Positions 34,363 to 49,438 of a stretch of DNA of 64,000 nt are shown here, piece by piece. This DNA is from Meloidogyne chitwoodi (Eukaryota; Nematoda; Chromadorea; Rhabditida; Meloidogynidae): assembly GCA_015183035.1 (NCBI GenBank), contig JACZZP010000012.1:62001-126000 (forward strand), in the 5' to 3' direction. Numbering within the stretch: position 1 is the first letter of the stretch; each line of letters opens with the position of its first letter. The notes below the pieces were generated by a model that saw nothing but the letters and a program-made list of their open reading frames with translations, was not told the DNA's origin and made no database searches. Both the position numbers and the translations under genes were made by a program.

Positions 34363-36220
34363 TAGTTCATTATGATACACAAGAGTTTTTAATCAAATTT
34401 ATTTTTAAAGTTGGTGCGCGAGCTCCACTTTGTGGTCCCATTAATTCAGTACATAATATTTCTGACCGCGGTTCTTTATCATTTCGTCCAAATCGAGGTT
34501 CAGGTTATTATTTAAATTTCAATTATTATAATTAAATCGAAAATTTTTAGTACGAGTTCCACTTTGCGGTACAGCTTCTGCTCTTCATTCTAATTCTCTT
34601 CATGGTGAAGAAATTCACTCAAGGAATGCTGCTGTTCATCGTTCCCAACTTTTGGATGATTTTCGAAGTAGTAGATTACCTCATTTGCAGCTCATGGATC
34701 TAGGTGTACATGTTGTAGAATTTGCTCAAGATCAGCATGGGTCGCGGTATATTTTAAATTCAGTGTTTTTGATTCACTTTTAATTTTTAGTTTTATTCAA
34801 CAAAGGCTTGAACGGGCAACTATCAAAGAGAAGCAATTTGTTTTTGATGAAATATATCAACACGCTTTACATTTAATGACTGATGTTTTTGGAAATTATG
34901 TGATTCAGGTTTTTTACACAAGTTGTAAATTTTGAGATGTAAAAATATTTTAGAAATTCTTTGAATATGGCACAGATGACCAAAGACGCAAGTTATTACA
35001 AATAGTTCAAGGAAATGTAATGAATCTTGCTTTACAAATGTATGGTTGCCGAGTAATTCAAAAGGCATTGGAATCAGTTGATCAAGATGGTCAAATGGAG
35101 GTTATAAACGAAATTAGCAATCATGTTCTTAAATGTGTAAAGGATCAAAATGGAAACCATGTTGTTCAAAAGGTTAGGGTATAAATTATTAATTGCTAGA
35201 AATCTTATTATTATCAAGTTAAAGACTTGATAGTTTTTTATTTTTTGATTTTTATGCTTTACAGATTATTGAAAGAGTAGAACCTCAACAACTTCAATTT
35301 ATTATTGATGCGTTTACGAAAGAAGCACCAGACACTGTTTACCTATTTATTTATATTTAATTTTAATTTTTTTAGGTATGTTCACTTTCTTCTCATCCTT
35401 ATGGATGTCGTGTTATTCAGCGTGTTCTTGAGCATTGCACTGAAGAACAGAAAAGGTTTTTTTTATAACATTCTCTTAATGGATAAACTTCTAATTTTTA
35501 TATTTTTCAGACCAGTTCTTGAGAAATTACATGCAAACATTCTTACTCTTGTGACAGATCAATATGGAAATTACGTGATACAACACGTTATTGAACATGG
35601 AATTTCAGAAGATCGTGAACGTATTGTAAAATGTTTACGTGGTGATGTACTTAGATATGCACAACACAAATTTGCTTCTAATGTGATTGAAAAATGTTTA
35701 ATTTGTGGAACAATTGAACAGAAAAATATATTAATTGATGAAGTTTGTTCTGAGTAAGTTAATTTTATTTTTTTGAAAAAAAAATTTTTTATCTAAAATT
35801 TAAATTTTTATTAATATAATATTCTAACAAATTCATCTTTTTTTAAGTAATGGTTCTCCTAATCCTCAACTTCTTGAAATGATGAAGGACCCATTTGCAA
35901 ATTATGTAGTCCAAAAGATGCTTGATGTTTCAGACAGCGCACATCGAAAGAAAATTATGTTCGCTATTAAAAGTTATATTCCTGCTTTGAGAAAATTTAA
36001 TTATGGAAAGCACATTATCGGTAAAATTTTTTACTAATTAGATTACTTACTACTTGTTCTTTTTTTAGCCAAATTAGAAAAGTATTTTCAAAAGACAAAT
36101 CCTGGTGTTCCATTTAATATAATATCTGGAGAACAAACACCTTCTCAACAATCATTTTCCATTCCACCGGTTAATACAACTGCTAATAACAATTTTGAGA
36201 ATGGACCGCCCATATACTAA
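32847..36220 (+). CDS. PUM: Pumilio-type PUF RNA-binding protein with duplicated N-terminal region
   Basis: PUF proteins bind 3' UTRs and repress translation. Eight PUF repeats lie in the second half (about 34700-36090). The RNA-contacting motifs are, in order: HGSRFIQ, GNYVIQ, GCRVIQ, GNHVVQ, GCRVIQ, GNYVIQ, ASNVIE, ANYVVQ. These equal the classical Pumilio code, which predicts recognition of UGUANAUA-type sites. Upstream sits the usual [18 protein letters not shown], and repeat 8 ends in NYGKHIIAKLEKYF. The N-terminal part contains two in-frame copies of the same exon set ([20 protein letters not shown] ... GTILHP). ATG 32847 is the first in-frame start after an in-frame stop. The closest C. 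elegans relative is probably puf-9. A tail of about 40 residues after the repeats ends at 36220. Confidence 0.93.
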
Positions 36221-37241
36221 ATCTTGGATAAGAAGGAAAAATGATTGAATAAAAATTTTTTGAAGCACAACTTTCAAAGGAGGCGAGAAATGTCGCCGCC
36301 AAGGCTTGACACACTTTTCAGGGCATCACAAACAATTTTTTAAAGTAAAAAAATGCGCAAATAACTACGCAAATATATAAATATATGTTGCCAAAATATA
36401 ATATTATGTTAAAAAATTATATATATTCTCATATATTTTTCTTGTTAAAATTATATATTTATTTTTCTTTCGCTTATGCACATTAAAAAATTGTCAGTTA
36501 TTTTCATCAATCCATCCACCATAAAAATATATTATAAAAATCACATTTATTTATATAATTTCCCCCCAATTTCTTTATCTTTTATGCATATATGTACTTT
36601 TATTTTTAAAAAATTATATTTTTTGTGTCTTCTTTAATTTTTCCATATATACATATATAAATATATTTTGATTTTATTTTAAAAATGTCTTGTTAAAATG
36701 TGTTAAATTTTTTGAAACAAAAAAATTTAACAAGACAAAATGTTTATTTAAATGTTTTAATATTTGATGAGGGAGATAAATTAAAAAAAAAGATATTTTG
36801 TTTATTTTTTTATTTAAAGTTACACATTCATTTATTATTTTTAATTATTTTTGCCTTTATATATGCTCACCAAAAAGTACATATTTATATTGTTTTTTTA
36901 CTCGCCTTCATTTTTCTGACAGTCAAAAAACCGTTCAATTAAAAAATACGAATATTTCTTCTACCTTTTTTTATTTTACTCAGTCTATTTTGCACATAGT
37001 ATACATTTGAGTATTGTATTGTTTGCATTTATTTTACAAATTTTTGTAAACAATTTAACCATGTATTTTTTTTGTTAAATTTTCATATTTTATTCGTTTA
37101 TTTAAATCAAGTTTTACAAAAATAAATGTCCTGAAAAGTCTAAATTTGAACAAAATCATGTTAAAGAATATCGATTTTTTCATTTGTTAATTTTTTGTTT
37201 AATTTTTCAATCTAGTTTAGTTTTTCGTTCAATATTGTTAA
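36221..37241. other. Pumilio 3' UTR and intergenic DNA
   Basis: Extremely AT-rich with TATATA tracts. Hydrophobic open frames at 36700-37010 are AT-rich noise. Nothing else recognised. Confidence 0.4.
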
Positions 37242-39066
<1,825 letters not shown>

Positions 39067-39270
39067 ATTATGATTGAGAAAATATTAATTTTTAGCATTA
39101 GTATATTGTTTTTTGTTTTTCACTTTGTAAATTATTTTTGAATATTAAATTTTTGTCATTAAAGATGATAATCTAGGTTAAAAATTAACCTTGGGATGAT
39201 AAATACTCATCTTCTACTGTTTAATTATTTTCATAATTTTTTTTTAATTGTTTAGTCTTCTAGAAGATTT

Positions 39271-39465
39271 ATGCCCTTTATAAAACGAACTAATTTTGAT
39301 TTGCTGTTGCGTGTTTTGACAAATATTGTTGGTAAGGTAAGCAATATTAAATTAAAGGGAAGGAAAAAATTATAGCTAGGGGGTATTCCTTTGAATTATG
39401 AGATTTTTGATCTTGTAATTTTTGATCTTTTCTGGATTATTTTGCAAAAAACTGCTGTGCATTAA
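39271..39465 (+). CDS. Candidate two-exon micro-protein downstream of PTGES2
   Basis: ATG 39271 opens MPFIKRTNFDLLLRVLTNIV. A 39 bp GT-AG intron (39337-39375) joins in phase to LGGIPLNYEIFDLVIFDLFW and a stop at 39463-39465, giving 51 residues with an amphipathic N-terminus and a hydrophobic C-terminal stretch. TTTAG lies shortly upstream and the PTGES2 stop is 205 bp away, as in an operon. No family recognised; it could be chance. Confidence 0.3.
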
Positions 39466-40465
39466 ATAGTATTTAAAAGTTTTTTAAATCTCCTTTAATC
39501 CTTAATTTGTAAACATTTTTTCCTTTTATAATTTTTGCCTTTATATAATAGCTCTATCAATTTTTAAACTCAAAGTATATTATAATATTTTGGTATAAGG
39601 TAAATAGTAATTGTGTGGGAATATGTGATGTACAAACTTGTTGATTCAGCCATTCACTCTTCCTCTCAATTTAGTTTTTAACTGCGCCAGGTGGGAGAGG
39701 AAAAAAATAAGGAAAATATTTTTATAAAATTTGCTACATTTGGGCTGTTTTTTTAGTAGTAAATTGAAAAATAGCGTCCATTTATTAAAAATGTAAACAT
39801 ATTTTTATAGAGAAATTAAAGATTTTCTGCTTTGAAAATTTATAAGCAATTTAAGTCCTTCCCTGAAATATCTTTTTAATTTATTGGCGATAAAGCGTTG
39901 GTAATGAAAGGTTAAATTTATTAGATGAGATAGTACAGCAAAATTGGAATAGATGAGAGAAAACGAATTTTGGCGCCATTTTATTTTTTAAATTTAATGG
40001 CGTCGGTTTTTGCAAAAATCATTAGTTTTTTAATTAACCTCAATTATCGACTGTTAAACTTTGTTTTTAAAATTAAAATTTTGTTTACGAATTCTTTTTA
40101 TTAGATTAGCTAAAGAAACAATCTGCACAGTTTTTATAGTATTTAGCGCTCTATTCCTTGGAATTTTCAGCTTAAAATGCAGGCCTTTTATATGTATTAC
40201 TGAAAAATAAAAAAGAACTGTTTCCCAGCAGTATTTTCAATTTCCTTTCTTTTTTATGCAGCATCTCTTTGCTGTTTTTTTTATTTATTTTGTTTGTATT
40301 TCCATTGAATGGCACGCAATGGCTGTCATTTTTTACTCTTTGGTTATAGCTATGATGGCATTTTTGTCCCTCATTGTTTTTAAACAACTTTACACTTTAA
40401 ACCAAAGTGGCCTGTTGAAAACGATTAAAACAATTTGTTAAATTTATTTTTTTAGAATTATAATA
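39466..40465. other. Intergenic region upstream of the tubulin acetyltransferase gene
   Basis: AT-rich. Short open frames on both strands at 40172-40441 show no family resemblance. Nothing else recognised. Confidence 0.35.
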
Positions 40466-41733
40466 ATGCAAGTTAATTTCGACTTGAGCACGCTGTCGAT
40501 TCCTGGTTGTGTTTTGCAATCTCCTGTTTCTAAACTTGAAAATTCTAAGATTCAATGGGCAAGAAAGGCACGTCAGCAATCGGAATTTCTGATTTTGGGA
40601 CGTGCAATTGACGATTTGGGAAAGTTGTCTGCTGAGGTTTTTTTTTAGAATTAATTTTAAAGATTTAACATTCTTTTCTAGGCTCAATCAATGAAACGAC
40701 CGGTTACTACTTTTGAGCGTTTTTTGGATGCTCAAGATGAACAAGCACTTTATCTTCTTTGGCAAAATGGAAAAATAATTAAAAATGGAGGAGATGCAAA
40801 AATTGTTAATAATGAAGTGTCGAATGGGGAAATGAAAATTGAAGAAGTCAAAAATGGCGGCGATGAAAATTTGCTGTATCCGGCACAAGATGGTTCTACG
40901 AATATTTTGCTTGGCTATTTGAGAGTATTAAATATATTTATTTTAAAAAATTTATGGAATTAATATCTGGGTTTTTTCCTAACTTTTACTGAGTTAGTTC
41001 GAAACTTCATTTAAATAGACAATTAAGCATAATTCTAGGAAATTAATTTAACATTTTTAGATGAGTCTAATTTTATTTGTTATATATATCATTCTAAATT
41101 TTGTTTTTTAAAGATTGTGCGTGATCGTCGTCTTTATTTAGTAAATGAACGAAGTCGACATTATGTCCATACGCCAATATGTATTTTGGATTTTTTTATT
41201 CATTCTTCTCTTCAGCACCACGGTCATGGTCTTGAATTGTTCTCTTCAATGTTAAAGGTTATTTGAATATTTTATAATATTTTAAGCAAATTTTAAATTT
41301 TAGTCTGAATCTGTAACACCGCAAAAATGTGCGTTTTGCAAACCATCAACATCATTACTTCATTTTTTGGTTAAGAATTTTGGTCTTCAACATCCAATTT
41401 GGCAACCAACAACTTTTGTTGTTTTTCCAGAGTTTTTTGATGGATTAAAACCGGAAGATGGAAAAGAAGATTCTACTGGCGAACATCCAATGTCAGCGAT
41501 TGAACGTAACAGGAAGAGTATTAATGAGCATTATAGTGGATCCCCTCATCACGCTTCAGTGAGAAAATTTTTGGAAAAAATATATTTTATGTCTAAATTT
41601 TTAATAGATTCATGGTCAACGCAATTTAACTTCTCATTGCACTGTTCAATCGTCTATGAAAGATCAAGTTGGAGAGGATACTCCTCGGGGACGAAAAAAT
41701 ACGAGAGATTATGGACATCAGTCATTGTGGTAG
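40466..41733 (+). CDS. mec-17: Alpha-tubulin N-acetyltransferase (MEC-17/ATAT)
   Basis: Acetylates lysine 40 of alpha-tubulin inside the microtubule lumen, mainly in touch neurons and cilia. The start is ATG 40466. The N-terminus gives AIDDLGKLSAEAQSMKRPVT and TTFERFLDAQDEQALYLLW. After a lysine/asparagine-rich insert (about 40780-40880) come ILLGYLR, RDRRLYLVNE and YVHTPICILDFFIHSSLQHH. HGHGLELFSSMLK provides the acetyl-CoA loop. SLLHFLVKNFGLQHPIWQ and TTFVVFPEFFDG complete the domain. The last intron removes about 50 bp after HHAS and leads to IHGQRNLTSH ... TRDYGHQSLW, stop 41733. C. elegans has two such genes (mec-17, atat-2); which one this is cannot be told. Confidence 0.9.
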
Positions 41734-42159
41734 TAATAAGGACTGTTCATTGAATTAAGACCTTATTTTATTTTTACAAATCTATCAGTTAAGCTTATTA
41801 AACTTTGACTTGATGATACGTTTACTCTTTTGATTTGAATGAAATTATAAAGCTTTTTTTGGACAAAAACCAGGTTTTCTAATTTCATAAAAGGTATAGG
41901 CATACTGCAGCATAGAACATAAATTTATGGGATTTTCAGAACTAGCCAGGTCTGATTCTGTCCTCTTAACATTTTTTCCATATCCTTTTATATACTTGAT
42001 TTTTTATTTAACGTACTCTAGTACAAGTCGATTTTGAATATTTGGAGCCTTTTCCAATATTCTACCTTTGTTTTTGGTCTTTTTACAAAAATATTTAACT
42101 TTGTTGTCATGGAAACTAATTTTTCTTTTCTTTAAATTTTCGAATTTTAATTATTTGTT
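41734..42159. other. Intergenic between ATAT and IFT172
   Basis: 426 bp, AT-rich. No clear AG acceptor lies immediately before the IFT172 start, so an operon is possible but not supported. No motif recognised. Confidence 0.35.
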
Positions 42160-45100
42160 ATGAAGCTGAAATATCACAGTGGCATTGTAAGTCCATCGGT
42201 TAGTTTTTTTTTAATTTACAAAATTGCCAAAAACTTCATTTTCAGGAGGAAATTGTCTGTGCTGGAGCACTTTGTTTCTCTCCTAACGGACGTAAACTAG
42301 CTGTAGGCACTGAAGACCGACATGTGATATTGTTTGATGACAAATTTCGCAGAAGAGATAAATTTTCTACAAAACCAGTCGATTCAAAGGTTTTTTAAAT
42401 TATCTATTTTTAAGTGTTGAAAAGTTTTTTTCAGTTTGGGAAGACTAGCTATTTAATTAAAAGTGCAGTATTTTCTCCTGATTCTAACAAATTGGCAATC
42501 GGGCAAACTGACGATATTGTATTTGTTTATAAATTGGGCGAAAGCTGGTAAATTTAAGAAATAGTAATTTCAAAATTTCTCTTTTTAGGGAGGAGAAAAA
42601 AGTTATTTGTAACAAATTTGCCCAATCATCTTCCTGTCTCGCACTTATTTGGCCAAGTGAGAGCAAATTGATTGTTGGACTTTTGGATGGAAAAGTTAGA
42701 CAGGCTTCAAGTAGTTCGAATAAATGTTCGACACTTTATAAAGCTGCTGATGGAGCTTCTGTTTGTGCACTTGCTCAACAGTTAAATTTTCCATTTTTAA
42801 AATTTTTATAAATTTATTTTAGTCCAAATAAGAGGTCATTTCTCTCTGGACATGAGGACGGTTCAATATTTTTGTATTCATTTGACTCGCGATCTCATGT
42901 TTGGATTTTTTATTTAAATTAATTATGTTTCTTAAAAAAATAATTTTAAAACATTTGCTTAAAGACACGTGTTTTTGTTCATAATTGTGTTCCTTATGCT
43001 CTCATCTTCTCACATGTTGGCATCCTAGCTGCAGGAACAGATCGTCGCATTGTCTCCTATACAGAAAATGGCCGTCTTCTTCAACAATTTGATTATAGTA
43101 GAGAGCCTTATTCGGAAAAAGAATTTTCTGTAGCAACTTTGGACATGAGTGGACTAAATGCTGTTTTTGGAACTTTTGATAGGTTTATTTTTTGGTTATA
43201 AAATTAATTTCAATTTTTATTTTTAGACTTTATTTAATGTGTTGGAGCCAAAGACGAGGCGCTTGGGACGAGGGAGGCGTTCTAACAATTCGTAATTTAT
43301 ATACAATAAAAGCTCTTTCTTGGAAATCAGATGGATCAATTTTAACTTGTTCAAATATGCTTGGAGCTGTTATTGCTATCGACTGTTCTATGAGGGTAAG
43401 GTAATTGTTTTAATTATCCTTTTTTAATTTCAGAAAACATTATTGCGTAATCGTTTCGAGTTAACTTTTATATCTTCCTCGCAAGCAATTTTACGAGATC
43501 TTCAAATTTCAAGCGAAAATAATTCGGAACAAACAAAATCATCAGAAAATGTTGATCCAAAAACAAAGCAAAGAAATGAAACAAACGATGCTGGAGTTGT
43601 TTTACGCTCCAGAATTGGCGCTGAATTGGGTGAAGTACGTATAATGGGGAGAGAACAACGCTATGCTGTTGTTTACACACCGAGCACTTTAATATTAGCT
43701 GATCTTTGGACAGGATTGGTTTGTTACTTTATTTGGGCTAAAATTTTATTTTGAGAATTTCTCAACTAAAAATTTTTTTAATTTAATTTTTTTGAATTAA
43801 ATTTTTTTAACAGAGCTCAGAAATTTCTTGGCAATCAGGAGGAAACGAGAAATTTTATTTGGATAACGAAAACGTGGCTTTTATTGTAAATGCTGGTGAA
43901 ATAAATTTTGTAGAATATGGACGTGATGAATTGGCTGGTTGGATAAGGACTGAACGTGCAAATCCCCACCAAATTAGTGTTCGAATTCGTCGATCGAATA
44001 AAACAGTAAAGAAGGCTTTTACGGCAGATTATCAACAACAGGATGAAATATTTGAAGATATTAGACGTGTCGCCTATTTATTAGATGTTCGAACTATTAG
44101 TATTGTTGATATGGCAAAGAATAATCAAATTGCACATATTCAACATAACATTGCAATTGATTGGCTTGAGGTTTTTTTAAATAAATTTTATTTAAAAATT
44201 AATTACAGTTAAATGAAAGGGCTACAAAGCTTCTTTTCCGCGATTTGCGGTCAGCTCTTCATCTTTTTTCTTTGGAATCTAAACAAACTGTTCATTTGAT
44301 TGGACATTGTTCTTATGTGCAATGGGTGCCACAAAGTGATGTTGTTGTTGCTCAATCAAATTCTCAGCTTTGTGTTTGGTTTTGTAAATTATTTTTAAAT
44401 TTCTAATAAAATTTTTGGAGGTACAATACTGATGAAAATACAGACAGAATCAATCAATTTCCAATTCTTGGTGATGTAGAAATGGTGGCGAGGGATGCAT
44501 CTAGAACTGAGGTTATTGTAATGGTTGGTATTTAAATAACACTTTTGAAGTAAAATTGTGCTTTTAGGAAAATAATACAAGGGTTGCTTATGAGTTAGAT
44601 AGCGCAATGATAGAATTTGGCTCTGCGCTTGATGAGCTCGATTTAGGCCGTGCTGTTCTCTTTTTAGAACGTTCTGAACAACGTGGAATTGGAGTACAGG
44701 CTTTATGGCGAAAATTGGCTGATGTTGCTCTTGAGGTTAAATAAACTAAAATTTTCGGATATTTAAAATTTTTAGCATTCACACCTTTTGGTAGCTCAGC
44801 GCTGTTTTGCTAGTCTTAATGACCTTGTACGAGTCCAATTCCTTCAGGAAACACTTTTACGCGCTGAATGCCAATTTGGAATGCCTCTTGATCCATTAGG
44901 ATTATCAGAACATTTTGAAGTACAATCTAGGCTTGCAATGATGTCAAAACAATTCAAACGTGCCGAAAGAATTTTGTTGGAAAATAATGCAATTACAGAA
45001 GCAATTGATATGTGGAAGAGGCTTGGAGATTGGGAAAGTGCTATTCAGTTAGCTAAAGCTATGGTAAATATTTTAAATGGCTTGGGTTAATTTAATTTTT

Positions 45101-48100
45101 TTTAATAATTCTAATCTTATTTTTTAAATTTTCAGAATTATTCAGAAATGGATTCACTTCAAAACCAATATGAACAATATTTGAACGAAACTGGTCAAAA
45201 AGATAAAGCTGCAGAGGTTTAACTTAACAAATTTTATTATTAACATTTTTAGTTAAAATTGCGAGATGGAGACCATCGCGCAGCTCTTGAGCTCTTTTTA
45301 CGTGCAAATCAACCGGCACAAGCAGTTCAATTGTTACTTGACAATCCTCAAATTCTTTCAGAATTGCTAGCTACTGAAATTGAAAGTGTTGAGGATAATG
45401 ATGAGGAAATAGAAAATAATGGAATTATTGGACAAATTATCCACTCTTTGCAACAACAGGAAATTTCTGATAAAGTAATTTTTAATAATTCAATAGTATA
45501 AATTAATTTTTTTCGGTCGGAGATCTTTACGAAGCACTTAAAAAGCCAGAAAAAGCAATGGATGCATACAACAATGGACATAATTTTGGAAAGGCGATTC
45601 AGGTTATTTTTTACATCTGAACATAAAATATTAAAATAATATTTCTCAGATTGCTCGTGTTCATTTTCCTGAGGGAGTTATTCAGCTGGAGGAGAATTGG
45701 GCTGATTGGTTATTTTCTCAAGGAAACTATCATTTGGCAGCAACACATTTTCTTGGTTAAAATTTTTTCTATTTTTAATATTTCAAAATTTTATAGAATC
45801 GGGCAATACACTTCGTGCAGTTGATGCTTCAATCCGTGCAAGAGAATGGGATAAAGCTTTGGAAATGTTACGTGCATTGGAACCAACAGCTGAAACAGCG
45901 CCATTTTATGAGAAGATTGCAAATAATTTTGAACTTATTGGAGAATTGGAGGTTTGTTTTCTATTTAAAATATTAAAAATTTTATTTTTTGAGAAAGCGG
46001 AATCTCTTTATACGCTTTCTGGAAAATTTGCTGAAGCTGTTGAAATGTATAATAAAGTAGGAAATTGGGCAAAATCATTCAAATTGGCATCAGACTTTTT
46101 TGGTGTTGAAGAAAGTAAACAACTTTATCTCGATAAAGCAACACAGTTAGCTGAACAAAGACGTTTTGTTGATGCAGAACAAGTTATTTTTTGTTTTTGT
46201 TGCTTCAAGTTTTTTTTTAAAGCTTTATATTGCGCTTGGAACACCTGACCAAGCTATTTCAATGTATAAACAGGCGGACCGTAATGATGATATGATGCGT
46301 TTGATAGGAATATTTTATTCTGGTGAAGTTACGGTTAATTTTCTCTATTGTTTTTTGAAAACTATTTTTTTAATAAGAGCGCACAAAGAAGGCTAGCAGA
46401 AGAACTTGAACAAAAAGGAGATTTACGTGCAGCTGAGGAACAATATATGCTTGCTGATGATTGGGCCGCTGCTATAGATATGTATCAACAAGCCGGACAG
46501 TGGGCAGATGCTCATCGTTTAGCAAAAGCGAGTGGTGGCGAACGAGCGCATAAACAAGTAAATTATAGAAAATTTTATTGTTAAAAATTAATTCTATAAA
46601 GATTTCCTATCTTTGGGCAAAAAGTCTAGGAGGAGATGCAGCTGTTAAATTATTGCTTCGACATGAATTATTAGATGAAGCTATTAGCATTTCTCTGACT
46701 AAAGGGTTTATTCTTTAAAAGATAATTTATCAATTCAATTAATTGTAGAGATTTTGATTTTGCCTTTGAACTTTGTCGTCTTGGAGCTGGACATAAATTA
46801 CAATTTGTTCAACAAAAGTATGCAGAACATTTGGAGGATGGAGGAGAACTTGATAAAGCTGAGGTTTTATTACTAGAATATAAATTTTAAATAAATTTTG
46901 ATTTTCTAAAGGAGCAGTATTTGCGTGCAGGGAAGGCACGGGAAGCTGTAAGTAATTAATTGTAGCTCAAGATTTAATTGCCATCTCTTTTTAAGGTAAT
47001 TATGCACATACACAATCGAAATTGGGAAGCTGCCGAACGGATCGCACAAGAACAATGTCCGGAAGAATTGCCAGAATTATTTGTTCAACGAGCACGAGAT
47101 GCTATAGAACACGTAGGATTAAACTTTTACACTTTAATTTTATATTTATAATTTAGCGCGATTTTTCTGTGGCTGAAAGTTACTTGTTACGTGCAAATCG
47201 CCCCGATATTATTTTGGGATTTTATCGTGAATCAGATATTTGGCAAGAAGCTTTGCGTATTGCAAGAGATTATTTACCTGATGAATTACAAAAATGCCAA
47301 GTTTTTTTAATTTTTAATATATTTTTTCCATTATTTAGTCTGATTATGAAGAATATCAACTTCTTTCTGGTGCGAAAGGTGCTCATTCATTAGTAACACA
47401 AGCAAAAGAATGGGAACGTCAAAGCGAATACCGCAGAGCTGTTGACTGTTGGATGAAAGTTGATGGATTAAGTAATGATCAGCAAATGGTTTCCCAATCT
47501 TTAGCGAAGGTTACAATATTTAAATAAAGTTATTTATTCTAGTAATTCTTTTAAAGGCTGCAGAACTGATTGTAAAATTTCTGGCTGATTCAGATGAAGA
47601 AGCGATGGATTTACTTACACAAATTGGCCAACGTCAAATGACACTACGTCAATTTGTTTCCGCTGGTGAGACGTTTTTACTTGCTGATCGTCCAGCAGAC
47701 TCTGTTAGAGCTTTGTTGGAAGGACATGAATGGGCAAAGGCGAAGAGGGTTTTTTACTTTTTAACATTAAGAATCAGCAGTGCTTTTTTGCAGCTTTTAA
47801 ATATATTGCTTTTAATTATATTTATATTTTAATAGGTAGCCGAGCAGCTTGCCCCTGACTTGGAACAACATGTAGACGAAACATATAGGGAATTTCTCCG
47901 TACTCATGGGCGTATTGGAGAGCTTATCGACGTTGATGTTGTTAGTGCTATTGACATGCTTGTGCAATCTGGTAATTGGGATAAAGCTTTAACTACTGCC
48001 AAACAACAAAAGGTTTTTTGTTTTGGTTTATTATCCTTAAAAAATTTTTTAGCATCGTCCTCTTTTGGACAAATACTTGGCAGTGTATGCAACTGAACTA

Positions 48101-49296
48101 CTAGCAAATGAACAATTTGAACAAACTTTAAATGTCTTTCGAAAATTTGGAGCTTCTTTTAATCCTCAATTACATCCAATATATGAGACTTTGGTTGATA
48201 AGGTTAATTTTGTAATTAATTTGAAAATAAAATTTTGAGATTTAAGCTTCTAAATGCTCGTCCACATACTTTTAGTTATGAAGTACTTGCCACTTTGCGT
48301 GATTTACTGTTAGAAGTGCTTCAACAAATGATGGAACCAGATGATTCTGTGATAGGAGAGGTAACTGCTCAATCAATTCAGGTTTATCTGCATGAAAAAT
48401 TATATTTCATTTTCCTTAGCATTTTGAAAGATGTCTCTTTGCTGCTCATTTTATGGCACTTCATAAGTCTTTCGACCTTGTTATTGATCAACAAGAGCAG
48501 CGACAACAATCAACGGATGGTTCATTTGTTTTGATGAAAGAGGAATTAAATTTGCTACAACTTCGGATCAAAGTTGCTGTTTTGAGGTAAACTTTGGGAT
48601 TTTTGGGAAGAAATTTTTTTCGGCAGATATATCGGGCCAATTCGACCTGATAAAGCATTTTATGATGCTGGCAGCGCCTGCAAGGTCATTTTTCATTCTT
48701 ATTGTTATTTAATTAATTTATATTAAGTTTTTTGGTGGTCCCGATTATGAAAACATGACCTTTCTATTATTCAACCATCTACTGGATATTTTGGATGCAA
48801 TTGATGAAGATGACCCGAATTTGGTAGATAATGGGCTTTTTGAGGGAACTGATGTGCCTACTAGTTATGCTCTTCCAATGAATAAATATTTAAGTGTATG
48901 TTTTTCATCTTTTATTAGATATAATCTTGAATTTTTAAAGGAAGCAGAGCAGGAAGAAGTTAAAGAGTGGGTGTTAGCTATTTCTGTTGGCCGCCAAAAT
49001 GTGGAAAAAGAATTAAGATTGGACAAAGAACGTGAATGCTATGAGGCAAGCACTATTGATACTCTCGGAAATGACTACCCTATTTGCGTTATTTCAGGTT
49101 TTTTAAGAAGGGAATTTGAATAAAAATTTCTTTTATAGGCTATCCAGTACTGGATGAAGGACATCAATTAGGCGATGGAAGGGCTGCAACACATAAAGCC
49201 TGGGTCACATTCACTACACTTGCAAAGCAATATCCATCAGACGAGCTTTTTGATGTTCAACAATTCCTAGCAAAATGGGCTGTTGTTTCGAATTAA
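42160..49296 (+). CDS. osm-1: Intraflagellar transport protein 172 (OSM-1)
   Basis: IFT-B peripheral subunit needed to build sensory cilia. The start is MKLKYHSGI at 42160. The N-terminal WD/beta-propeller half shows KLAVGTEDRHVILFDDKF, RRRDKFSTKPVDSKFGKTSY, FSPDSNKLAIGQTDDIVFVY, SWEEKKVICNKFAQSS, LSGHEDGSIFLYSFD and GILAAGTDRRIVSYTENGRL. The middle has RNRFELTFISSSQAILRDLQ, GGNEKFYLDNENVAFIVNAG, DWLELNERATKLLFRDLRS and CSYVQWVPQSDVVVAQSNSQ. The C-terminal half is a long series of TPR-like helices (DRNDDMMRLIG, SYLWAKSLGGDAAVKLL, YLLRANRPDIILGFYRESD, LIDVDVVSAIDMLVQSGNWD), and KAWVTFTTLAKQYPSDEL precedes the stop at 49296. More than 20 exons are visible. The acceptor near 45521 appears to be TCG rather than AG. 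Confidence 0.96.
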
Positions 49297-49438
49297 TTTT
49301 AAGAAAAGTATTGCAATTTTATTTATAAATATTTCTTCACTTTTAATTTTATATTTTCTAGTTACAAATTATTTATTGATAAGTAAAAAACCCGCTTTAA
49401 AAATATCTTGATAAAATGCAAAAAATCTTTAATTAACT

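Noticed and set aside
36700..37010. Hydrophobic ORFs downstream of the Pumilio gene
   Set aside because: AT-rich DNA with TTT/ATT/TTA codons gives apparent membrane helices. No splice context, conservation or proper start.
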